NCBI GenBank assembly: GCA_033782935.1
Contig: JAWQEG010001306.1
Coordinates: forward strand, 3,134,151 to 3,198,150
Length of the DNA stretch: 64,000 nt
Direction of reading: 5' to 3'
Source: Petrolisthes cinctipes
Lineage: Eukaryota; Arthropoda; Malacostraca; Decapoda; Porcellanidae
Positions 26,521 to 38,900 of this stretch are shown one piece after another (the stretch's first letter is position 1; every line of letters begins with the position of its first letter). Position numbers and translations under genes: made by a program. Under the pieces are notes generated by a model. It was not told the DNA's origin. It worked only from the letters and a program-made list of their open reading frames with translations, and did no database searches.

Positions 26521-29500
26521 CCTACTCCGTGTTAGAGTATTTTTAAATTACAGACCCAAAAAATACTGAAAATCGATTTTTTAGGTGCCCAAAAGTAGAT
26601 ATGTGAATGCATCTTCTGTACCCGTTTAGATCTCAAATTCCGGATCCAAACACCCGAAAATTCGATATCTTGGGGTCCAAGAAGCGATCTGTACATGCCT
26701 ACTCAGATACAGGCCCAAAACATGCTAAAAATCGATATTTTAGGTGCCTAAAGTCGATATCTCAAATTCACCCAAAACCCCCGAAAATTCGATATTTTGG
26801 GGTCCCAGAAGCGATCTGTACATGCCTACTCTGTGTTAGAGTATTTTCAATATACAGGCCCAAAACATACTGAAAATCGATCTGTTTGGTGCCGAAAAGT
26901 CGATATGTGGATGCATCTTCTGTACCCTTTTATATTTCAAATTCAAGCTCCAAACACCCGAAAATTCGATATTTTGGGATCCCAGAAGCGATCTGTACAT
27001 GCCTACTCCGTGTTGGAGTATTTTCAAAATACAGGCCCATAACATGCTGAAAATCGATATTTTATGTGACCAAAGTCAATATGTGTATGCATTTTCTGCA
27101 CCCGTTTATATCCCAAATTCAACCTCAAAACACCCGAAAATTCGATATTTTGGGGTCCCAGAAGAGATCTGTACATGCCTACTCAGTGCTAGAATATTTT
27201 CAAAATATAGGCCCAAAACTTGCTAAAATCGATATTTTAGGTGCCCAAAGTCCATATCTCAAATTCAGGCCCAAAACACCCGAAAATTCGATATTTTGGG
27301 GTCCCTGAAGCGATCTGTACATGCCTACTCCGAGTTAGAGTATTTTCAAAATACAGGCCCAAATCATACTGAAAATCGATCTTTTAGGTGCCCACAAGTC
27401 GATATGTGCATGCATCTTCTGTAACCGTTTATATCTCAAATTCAGGCTCCAAACACCCGAAAATTCGATATTTTGGGTTCCCAGAAGCGATCTGTACATG
27501 CCTACTCAGATACAGGCTGAAACATGCTGAAAATCGATATTATAGGTGCCCAAAGTCAATCAATATGTGTATGCATCTTCTGCACCCGTTTATTTCCCAA
27601 ATTCAACCTCAAAACACCCGAAAATTCGATATTTTTGGGTCCCAAAAGAGATCTGTACATGCCTACTCAGTGCTAGAATGTTTTCAAAGTATAGGCTCAA
27701 AACATGCTAAAAATCTATATTTTAAGTGTCCAATGTCGATATCTCAAATTCAGGCCCATAACACTCGAAAATTCGATATTATGGGGTCCCAGAAGCTATC
27801 TGTACATGCCTATTCAGTGCTAGAATATTTTCAAAATATACACCCAAAACATGCTAAAAATCGATATTTTAGGTGCCCAAAGTCGATATCTTAAATTCAG
27901 GCCAAAAAACACCTGAAAATTCAATATTTTGGGGTCCCAGAAGCGATCTGTACATGCCTACTCCGTGTTAGAGTATTTTCAAAATTCAGGCCCAAAATAT
28001 ACTGAAAATCGATCTTTTAAGTGTCCAAAGTCGAAATGTGCATGCATCTTCTGTACCCGTTTATATCTCAAATTCAGACCCAAAACACCCGAAAATTAGT
28101 TTTTTTTTAGGTAACAGGAGCGATCTGTACATGCCTACTCCGGGTTAGAATATTTTCAAAATACAGGCCCAAAACATACTGAAAATCGATCTTTTAGGTG
28201 CTCAAAAGTCGATATGTGCATGCATCTTCAGTACCCGTTTATATCTCAAATTCAGGCTCAAAACACCCGAAAATTCGATATTTTGGGGTCCCAGAAGCGA
28301 TCTGTACATGCCTACTCAGTGCTAGAATATTTTCAAAATATAGGCCCAAAACTTGCTAAAAATCGATATTTTAGGTGCCTAAAGTCGATATCTCAAATTC
28401 AGGCCTAAAACACCCGAAAATTCGATATTTTGGGGTCTTAGAAGCGATCTGTACATGCCTACTCCGAGTTAGAGTATTTTCAAAATACAGGCCCAAAACA
28501 TACTGAAAATCGATCCTTTAAGTGTCCAAAGTCGATATGTGCATGCATCTTCTGTACCCGTTTATATCTCAAATTCAGGCTCAAAACCCCCGAAAATTCG
28601 TTTTTTTTTTGGTTCCTAAAAGCGATCTGTACATGCCTACTCCTAGTTAGAATGTTTTCAATATACAGACCCAAAACATGCTCAAAATCGATATTTTAGG
28701 TGCCCAAAAGCCGATATGTGCATGCATCTTTAGTACCCGTTTATATATCAAAAACAGGCTCAAAACAGCCGAAAATTCGATATTTTGGGGTCCCAGAAGC
28801 GATCTGTACATGCCTACTCAGTGCTTGAATATTTTCAAAATATAGGCCCAAAACATGCTAAAAATCGATATTTTAGGTGCCCAAAGTCGATATCTCAAAT
28901 TCAGGCCCAAAACACCCGAAAATTCGATAGTTTGGGGTCCCAGAAGCGATCTGTAGATGCCTATTCCGTGTTAGAGTATTTTCAAAGTACAGGCTTAAAA
29001 CATACTGAAAATCGATCTTTTAGGTGCCCAAAAGTCGATATGTGCATGCATCGTCAGTACCCGTTTATATCTCAAATTCAGGCTCCAAACACCCGAAAAT
29101 TCGTTATTTTGGGGTCCCAGGAGCGATCTGTACATGCCTACTCAGATACAGGCCAAAACATGCTGAAAATCGTTATTTTAGGTGCCCAAAGTCAATATGT
29201 GTATGCATATTCTGAACCCGTTTATATCCCAAATTCAACCTCAAAACACCCGAAAATTCGATATTTTTGGGTCCCAGAAGCGATCTGTACATGCCTACTC
29301 AGTGCTAGAATGTTTTAAAAATATAGGCTCAAAACATGCTAAAAATCGATATTTAAAGAGTCCAAAGTCGATATGTTCATGCATCTTATGTACCCGTTTA
29401 TATCTCAAATTCAGGCTCAAAGCACCCGAAAATTCGTTATTTTTGGGTCCTAGAAGCAATCTGTACATACCTACTCCTAGTTAGAATGTTTTCAAGATAC

Positions 29501-29793
29501 AGACCCAAAACATGCTCAAAATCGATATTTTAGGTGCCCAAAAGTCGATATGTGCATGCATCTTCAGTACCCGTTTATATCTCAAATTCAGGCTCAAAAC
29601 ACCCGAAAATTCGATATTTTGGGGTCCCAGAAGCGATCTGTACATGCTTACACAGTGCTAGAATATTTTCAAAATATAGGGTCAAAACATGCTAAAAATC
29701 GATATTTTAGGTGCCCAAAGTCAATATTTCAAATTCAGGCTCAAAACCCCCGAAAATTCGTTATTTTTGGGTCCCAGAAGCGATCTGTACTTG
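26521..29793 (+). repeat. 3,273-bp higher-order repeat, first copy
   Basis: Starting at CCTACTCCGTGTTAGAGTAT, every monomer variant in this stretch recurs in the same order 3,273 bp downstream as far as 28,461. The part 29,298-29,816 recurs again at 31,735-32,253 (offset 2,437). The copies differ at only scattered bases, for example TTTGGGTTCC at 27,474 against TTTGGGGTCC. The unit contains about twenty monomers, including 148-bp and end-deleted classes. Confidence 0.9.
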
Positions 29794-32253
29794 CCTACTC
29801 CGTGTTAGAGTATTTTTAAATTACAGACCCAAAAAATACTGAAAATCGATTTTTTAGGTGCCCAAAAGTAGATATGTGAATGCATCTTCTGTACCCGTTT
29901 AGATCTCAAATTCCGGATCCAAACACCCGAAAATTCGATATCTTGGGGTCCAAGAAGCGATCTGTACATGCCTACTCAGATACAGGCCCAAAACATGCTA
30001 AAAATCGATATTTTAGGTGCCTAAAGTCGATATCTCAAATTCACCCAAAACCCCCGAAAATTCGATATTTTGGGGTCCCAGAAGCGATCTGTACATGCCT
30101 ACTCTGTGTTAGAGTATTTTCAATATACAGGCCCAAAACATACTGAAAATCGATCTGTTTGGTGCCGAAAAGTCGATATGTGGATGCATCTTCTGTACCC
30201 TTTTATATTTCAAATTCAAGCTCCAAACACCCGAAAATTCGATATTTTGGGATCCCAGAAGCGATCTGTACATGCCTACTCCGTGTTGGAGTATTTTCAA
30301 AATACAGGCCCATAACATGCTGAAAATCGATATTTTATGTGACCAAAGTCAATATGTGTATGTATTTTCTGCACCCGTTTATATCCCAAATTCAACCTCA
30401 AAACACCCGAAAATTCGATATTTTGGGGTCCCAGAAGAGATCTGTACATGCCTACTCAGTGCTAGAATATTTTCAAAATATAGGCCCAAAACTTGCTAAA
30501 ATCGATATTTTAGGTGCCCAAAGTCCATATCTCAAATTCAGGCCCAAAACACCCGAAAATTCGATATTTTGGGGTCCCTGAAGCGATCTGTACATGCCTA
30601 CTCCGAGTTAGAGTATTTTCAAAATACAGGCCCAAATCATACTGAAAATCGATCTTTTAGGTGCCCACAAGTCGATATGTGCATGCATCTTCTGTAACCG
30701 TTTATATCTCAAATTCAGGCTCCAAACACCCGAAAATTCGATATTTTGGGGTCCCAGAAGCGATCTGTACATGCCTACTCAGATACAGGCTGAAACATGC
30801 TGAAAATCGATATTTTAGGTGCCCAAAGTCAATCAATATGTGTATGCATCTTCTGCACCCGTTTATATCCCAAATTCAACCTCAAAACACCCGAAAATTC
30901 GATATTTTTGGGTCCCAAAAGAGATCTGTACATGCCTACTCAGTGCTAGAATATTTTCAAAGTATAGGCTCAAAACATGCTAAAAATCTATATTTTAAGT
31001 GTCCAATGTCGATATCTCAAATTCAGGCCCATAACACTCGAAAATTCGATATTATGGGGTCCCAGAAGCGATCTGTACATGCCTATTCAGTGCTAGAATA
31101 TTTTCAAAATATACACCCAAAACATGCTAAAAATCGATATTTTAGGTGCCCAAAGTCGATATCTTAAATTCAGGCCAAAAAACACCCGAAAATTCAATAT
31201 TTTGGGGTCCCAGAAGCGATCTGTACATGCCTACTCCGTGTTAGAGTATTTTCAAAATTCAGGCCCAAAATATACTGAAAATCGATCTTTTAAGTGTCCA
31301 AAGTCGAAATGTGCATGCATCTTCTGTACCCGTTTATATCTCAAATTCAGACCCAAAACACCCGAAAATTAGTTTTTTTTTAGGTAACAGAAGCGATCTG
31401 TACATGCCTACTCCGGGTTAGAATATTTTCAAAATACAGGCCCAAAACATACTGAAAATCGATCTTTTAGGTGCTCAAAAGTCGATATGTGCATGCATCT
31501 TCAGTACCCGTTTATATCTCAAATTCAGGCTCAAAACACCCGAAAATTCGATATTTTGGGGTCCCAGAAGCGATCTGTACATGCCTACTCAGTGCTAGAA
31601 TATTTTCAAAATATAGGCCCAAAACTTGCTAAAAATCGATATTTTAGGTGCCTAAAGTCGATATCTCAAATTCAGGCCTAAAACACCCGAAAATTCGATA
31701 TTTTGGGGTCTTAGAAGCGATCTGTACATGCCTACTCAGTGCTAGAATGTTTTCAAAATATAGGCTCAAAACATGCTAAAAATCGATATTTAAAGAGTCC
31801 AAAGTCGATATGTTCATGCATCTTATGTACCCGTTTATATCTCAAATTCAGGCTCAAAGCACCCGAAAATTCGTTTTTTTTGGGTCCTAGAAGCAATCTG
31901 TACATACCTACTCCTAGTTAGAATGTTTTCAAGATACAGACCCAAAACATGCTCAAAATCGATATTTTAGGTGCCCAAAAGTCGATATGTGCATGCATCT
32001 TCAGTACCCGTTTATATCTCAAATTCAGGCTCAAAACACCCGAAAATTCGATATTTTGGGGTCCCAGAAGCGATCTGTACATGCTTACACAGTGCTAGAA
32101 TATTTTCAAAATATAGGGTCAAAACATGCTAAAAATCGATATTTTAGGTGCCCAAAGTCAATATTTCAAATTCAGGCTCAAAACCCCCGAAAATTCGTTA
32201 TTTTTGGGTCCCAGAAGCGATCTGTACTTGCCTACTCCGTGTTAGAGTATTTT
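29794..32253 (+). repeat. 3,273-bp higher-order repeat, second copy with an 836-bp deletion
   Basis: Second copy of the preceding unit. It matches to about 31,734 at an offset of 3,273 and then jumps to an offset of 2,437. The equivalent of 28,462-29,297 (836 bp, about five monomers) is therefore missing. The jump falls inside the shared stretch GAAGCGATCTGTACATGCCT, which is what unequal pairing between monomers would produce. Confidence 0.88.
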
Positions 32254-32508
32254 CAAAATACAGGCCCTAAACATACAGAAAATCGATCTTTTAGGTTCCC
32301 AAGAGTCGATATGTGCATGCATCTTCTGTACCCGTTTATATCTCAAATTCAGGCTCCAAACACCCGAAAATTCGATATTTTAGGGTCCCAGAAGCGATCT
32401 GTACATGAATACTCAGTGCTAGAATGTTTTCAAAATACAGACCCAAAACATGCTCAAAATCGATATTTTAGGTGCCAAAAAGTCGATATGTGCATGCATC
32501 TTCAGTAC

Positions 32509-32961
32509 CCGTTTATATTTCAAATTCAGGCTCAAAACACCCGAAAACTCGTCATTTTTGGGTAATAGGAGCGATCTGTACATGCCTACTCCTAGTTAGA
32601 ATGTTTTCATGATACAGACCGAAAACATGCTCAAAATCGATATTATAGGTGCCCAAAAGTCGATATGTGCATGCATTTACAGTACCCGTATATATCTCAA
32701 ATTCAGGCTCAAAACACCCGAAAATTGGATATTTTGGGGTCCCAGAAGCGATCTGTTTTGAGCCTGAATTTGAGATATATACGGGTACTGTAAATGCATG
32801 CACATATCGACTTTTGGGCACCTATAATATCGATTTTGAGCATGTTTTCGGTCTGTATCATGAAAACATTCTAACTAGGAGTAGGCATGTACAGATCGCT
32901 CCTAGGACCCAAAAATGACGAGTTTTCCGGTGTTTTGAGCCTGAATTTGAAATATAAACGG
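32509..32961. repeat. Near-perfect palindrome at a satellite orientation switch
   Basis: The left arm 32,509-32,716 and the right arm 32,754-32,961 are reverse complements without indels. Only three mismatches are visible (two at CCTATTACCC/CCTAGGACCC, one at TTTCGGG/TTTCCGG). The 37-bp centre, 32,717-32,753, is a piece of the same satellite. Rare shared variants such as GTAAATGCATGC, CCTATAATATCG and GTATCATGAAAAC show the arms were copied from one another rather than converging by chance. Similarity falls off beyond both ends. Confidence 0.95.
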
Positions 32962-35900
32962 GTGCAGAATATGCATACACATATTGACTTTGGGCACCTA
33001 AAATAACGATTTTCAGCATGTTTTGGCTTGTATCTGAGTAGGCATGTACAGATCGTTCCTGGGACCCCAAAATAACGAATTTTCGGGTGTTTGGAGCCTG
33101 AATTTGAGATATAAACGGGTACTGAAGATGCATGCACATATCGACTTTTGGGCACCTAAAAGATCGATTTTCAGTATGTTTTCAGCCTGTACTTTGAAAA
33201 TACTCTAACACGGAATAGGCATGTACAGATCGCTTATGGGACCCCAAACTATCGAATTTTCGGGTGTTTTGGGCCTGAATTTGAGATATCGACTTTGGGC
33301 ACCTAAAATATCGATTTTTAGCATGTTTTGGGCCTATATTTTGAAAATATTCCAGCACTGAGTAGGCATGTACAGATCGCTTCTGGGACCGCAAAATATC
33401 GAATTTTCGGGTGTTTTGAGCCTGAATTTGAGATATAAACGGGTAGAGTAGATGCATGTACATATCGACTTTGGACACTTAAAATATAGATTTTTAGCAT
33501 GTTTTGAGCCTATATTTCGAAAACATTCTAGCAATGAGTAGGCATGTACAGATCGATTCTGGGACACAAAAATTTCGAATTTTCGGGTGTTTGGAGCCTG
33601 AATTTGAGATATAAACGGGTACAGAAGATGCATGCACATATCGACTTTTGGGCACCTAAAAGATCTATTTTCAGTATGATTTGGGCCTGTATAATGAAAA
33701 TACTCTAACACGGAGTAGGCATGTACAGATCGCTTCTGGGACCCCAAAATATCGAATTTTCGGGTGTTTTGGGCCTGAATTTGAAATATCAACTTTGGAC
33801 ACTTGAAATATCGATTTTTAGCATGTTTTGAGCCTATATTTTGAAAACATTCTAGCACTGAGTAGGCATGTACAGATTGCTACTGGGACCCCTAAATATC
33901 GAATTTTCGAGTGTTTGGAGCCTGAATTTGAGATATAAACGGGTACAGAAGATGCATGCACATATCGACTTTTGGGCACCTAAAATATCGATTTTCTGTA
34001 TGTTGTGGGTATGCATTTTGAAAATACTCTAACACAGAGTAGGCATGTACAGATCGCTTCTGGGACCCCAAAATATCGAATTTTCGGGTGTTTTGGGACT
34101 GAATTTGAGATATCGACTTTGGGCACCTAAAATATCAATTTTTAGCATGTTTTGGGCCTATATTTTGAAAATATTCTAGCACTGAGTAGGCATGTACAGA
34201 TCGCTTCTGGGACCCAAAAATATCGAATTTTCGGGTGTTTTGAGCCTGAATTTGAGATGTAAACGGGTACAGAAAATGCATGCACATTTTGACTTTGGGC
34301 ACCTAAAATATCGATTTTCAGCATGTTTGGACTGTATCTTGAATACATTCTAACTAGGAGTAGGCATGTACAGATTGCTTCTAGGACCCAAAAATATCGA
34401 ATTTTCGGGTGTTTTGAGGTTGAAATTGAGATATAAACGAGTGCAGAAGATGCATACACATATTGACTTTGGGTACCTAAAATATTGATTTTCAGCATGT
34501 TTTGAGCCTGTATCTGAGTAGGCATGTACATATCGCTTCTGGGACCCCAAAATATCGATTTTTCGTGTGTTTGGAGCCTGAATTTGAGATATAAACGGGT
34601 ACAGAAGATGCATGCACATATCGACTTTTGGGCACCTAAAAGATCGATTTTCAGTATGTTTTGGGCCTGTATTTTGCAAATACTCTAACACGGAGTAGGC
34701 ATGTACAGTTCGCTTCTGGGACCCCAAAATATCGAATTTTCGGGTGTTTTGGGCCTGAATTTGAGATATCGACTTTGGGCACCTAAAATATCGATTTTTA
34801 GCATGTTTTGGGCCTGTATTTTGAAAATATTCTAGCACTGAGTACCCATGTACAGATCGCTTCTGGGACCCAAAAATATCGATTTTTCGGGTGTTTTGAG
34901 CCTAAATTTGGGATATAAAAGGGAATAGAAGAGACATACACATATTGACTTTGGGCACATAAAATATCGAATTTCTGCATGTTTTGGACCTGTATGTTGA
35001 AAACATTCTAGTACTGAGTAGGCATGTACAGATCGCTTCTGGGACCCAAAAATATTGAATTTAGGGTGTTTTGAGCTTCAATTTGAGATATAAACGGGTA
35101 CTGAAGATGCATGCACATATCGACTTTTTGCACCTAAAATATCGATTTTGAGGATGTTTTGTTCTGTATCTTGAAAACATTCTAGCAAGGAGTAGGCATG
35201 TACAGATTGCTTCTGTGACCCAAAAATATTGAATTTTTAGGTGTTTTGAGCCTGAATTTGAGATATAAACGGGTTCGAATATTCATGCACATATCGACTC
35301 TGTGCACCCAAAATATCGATTTTGAGCATGTTTTGGGTCTGTATTTTGAAAATACTCTAACACGGAGTAGGCATGTACAGATTGCTTCTGGGACACAAAA
35401 ATATCGAATTTTCGGTTGTTTTGAGCCTGAATTTGAGATATAAACGGGTACAGAATATGCATGCACATATCGACTTTGGGCACCTAAAATATCGATTTTT
35501 AGCATGTTTTTTGCCTATATTTTGAAAATATTCTAGCACTGAGTAGGCATGTACAGATCGCTTCTTTGACACAAAAATATCAAATTTTCAGGTGTTTTGA
35601 GCCTGAATTTGAGATATAAACGGGTACAGAAGATGCATACACATATCGACGTTGGACACCTAAAATGTCGATTTTTAGCATGTTTTGAGCCTATATTTTG
35701 AAAACATTCTAGCACTGAGTAGGCATGTACAGATAGCTTCTGGGACCCAAAAATATTGATTTTTAGGGTGTTTTGAGCCTGAATTTTATAAATATATAAA
35801 AGGGTACTGAAGATACATGCACATATCGTCTTTTTGCACCTAAAATATCGATTTTGATCATGTTTTCGGTCTGTATCTTGAAAACATTCTAGCAAGGAGT

Positions 35901-38900
35901 AGGCATGTACAGATCGCTTCTGGGACTAAAAATATCGAATTTTCGGGTATTTTGAAACTGAATTTGAGATATAAACGGGTACAGAAGATGCATACACATA
36001 TCGACTTTTTGCACCTAAAATATCGATTTTTAGCATGTTTTGGGTCTGAATCTAAAAACATTCTAGCAAGGAGTAGACATGCACAGATCGCTTCTGGGAC
36101 CCAATAATATCGAATTACCGGGTGTTTTGAACCTGAATTTGAGATATAAACGGGTACAGAAGATGCATGCACATATCGACTTTGGGCAACCAAAATATCG
36201 ATTTTCAGCATGTTTTGGGCATGTACTTTGAAAATACACTAACACGGAGTAGTCATGTACAGATCGCTTCTGGGACCCAAAAATATCGACTTTTCGGGTG
36301 TTTTGAGCCTGAATTTGGGATATAAACGGGTACAGAAGATGAATACACATATTGACTTTGGGCACCTAAAATATCGATTTTTAGCATGTTTTGTGCCTGT
36401 ATTTTAAAAATACTCTAACACTGAGTAGGCATGTACAGATCGCTTCTGGGACCCTAAAATATCAAAATTTTCGGGTGTTTTGATCCTGAATTTGAGATAT
36501 AAACGGGTACAGAATATGCATGCACATATCGACTTTGGGAACATAAAATATCGATTTTTAGCATGTTTTGGGCCTATAATTTAAAAATATTCTAGCACTG
36601 AGTAGGCATGTACAGATCCCTTCTTTGACCCAAAAATATTGAATTTTCGGGTGTTTTGAGCCTGAATTTGAGATATAAACGGGTACAGAAGATGCATGCA
36701 CATGTCGACGTTGGACACCTAAAATGTCGATTTTTAGCATGTTTTGAGCCTATATTTTGAAAAAATTCTAGCACTGTGTAGGCATGTACAGATCGCTTCT
36801 GGGACCCAAAAATATTGAATTTTAGTGTGTTTTGAGCCTGAATTTGATATATAAACGGGTACTGAAGATATATGCACATATCATCTTTTTGCACCAAAAA
36901 TATCGATTTTGAGCATGTTCTCAGTCTGTATCTTGAAAACATTCTAGCAAGGAGTAGGCATGTACAAATCGCTTCTGGGACGCCAAAATATTGAATTTTC
37001 GGGTGTTTTGAACCAGAATTTGGGATATAAACGGGTAGAGAAGATGAATACACATATTGACTTTGGGCACCTAAAATATCGATTTTCAGCATGTTTTGGG
37101 CCTGTATTTTGAAAATACTCTAACACGGAGTAGGCATGTACAAATCGCTTCTGGGACTAAAAATATCGAATTTTCGGGTGTTTTGAACCTGAATTTGAGA
37201 TATATACGGGTACAGATGATGCATACACATATCGACTTTTTGCACCTAAAATATCGATTTTCAGCATGTTTTCGGCCTGTATCTGAATAGGCATGTACAG
37301 ATCGCTTCTAGGACCCAAAAATTCCGAATTTTCGGGTGTTTTGAGCCTGAATTTGAGATATATACGGGTACAGAAAATGCATTCACATATCGACTTTGGA
37401 TAATTAAAATATCGATTTTTAGCATGTTTTGAGCCTAAATTTTAAAAACATTCTAGCACTGAGTAGGCATGTACAGATCGCTTCTGGGACCAAAATCTAT
37501 CGAATTTTCTGGTGTTTTGAGGTTGAATTTGGGATATAAACGGGTGCAGAAGATGACTTTGGGCACCTAAAATATCGATTTTCAGCATGTTTTGGGCCTG
37601 TATCAGAGTAGGCATGTACAGATCGCTTCTGGGACCCAAAAAGGTCGAATTTTCGGGTGTTTTGAGCCTGAATTTGAAATATACACCGGTACAAAAGATG
37701 CATGCACATATCGACTCTTTGGCACCTAAAAGATCGATTTACAGTATGTTTTGGGCCTGTATCATGAAAATACTCTAACACGGAGTAGGCATGTACAGAT
37801 TGCTTCAGAGACCCAAAAATATCGAATTTTCGGGTGATTTGAGGTTGAATTTGGAATATAAACGGGTGCAGAAGATCCATGCACATATCGACTTTGGACA
37901 CTTAAAATATCGATTTTTAGCGTGTTTTGAGCCTATATTTTAAAAACTTTCTAGCACTAAGTAGGCATGTACAGATCGCTTCAGAGACCCAAAAATATCG
38001 AATTTTCGGGTGATTTGAGGTTGAATTTGGAATATAAACGGGTGCAGAAGATGCATACACATATTGACTTTGGGCACCTGAAATATCGATTTTCAGCATG
38101 TTTTGGGCCTGTATCTGAGTTGGCTAGGCATGTACAGATCGCTTCTGGGACCCCAAAATATTGAATTTTCGGGTGTTTTGAGGCTGAATTTGAGATATAA
38201 ACGGGTACAAAAGATGCATGCAGATATCGACTTTTGGGCACCTAAATAATCGATTTTCAGTATGTTTTGGGCCTGTATTTTGAAAATACTCTAACACGGA
38301 GTAGGCATGTACAGGTCGCTTCTGGGACCCCAAAAAATCGAATTTTCGGGTGTTTTGTGCCTGAATTTGAGACATCGACTTTGGGCACCTAAAATATCGA
38401 TTTTCAGCATGTTTTGGGCCTGTATCTAAGTAGGCATGTACAGATCGCTTCTGGGACCCAAAAATACCGAATTATCGGGTGTTTTGTGCCTGAATTTGAG
38501 ATATCGACTTTGGGCACCTAAAATATCGATTTTTAGCATGTTTTGGGCCTATATTTTGAAAATATTCTAGCACTAAGTAGGCATGTACAGATCGCTTCTG
38601 GGACCCCAAAATATCAAATTTTCGGGTGTTTTGAGCCTGAATTCGAGATATAAACGGTTACAGAAGATGCATGCACATATTGACTTTGGGCACCTAAAAT
38701 ATCAATTTTTAGCATGTTTTGGGCCTGTATTTTGAAAATACTCTAACACGGAGTAGGCATGTGCAGATCGCTTCTTGGACCCCAAAATATCGAATTTTCG
38801 GGTGTTTTGAGCCTGAATTTGAGATATAAACGTGTACAGAAGATGCATGCATATATAGACTTTTGTTCACCTAAAATATCGATTTTAAGCATGTTTTGGG

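Larger units (their letters stand above)
18861..32735 (+). repeat. Satellite array, block 2 (opposite orientation)
   Basis: From 18,861 the same satellite continues as the reverse complement of block 1: units now read CCTACTCAGTGCTAGAATAT, then AAAATCGATATTTTAGGTGC, and so on. The left part (18.9-25.7 kb) is made mainly of full-length monomers that differ more from one another. The right part (25.7-32.7 kb) adds many 148-bp units and units lacking the monomer end (CCTACTCAGATACAGGCC). The junction with block 1 is in GGCATG followed by CAAATATTTT. It is not a perfect palindrome. Confidence 0.96.
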
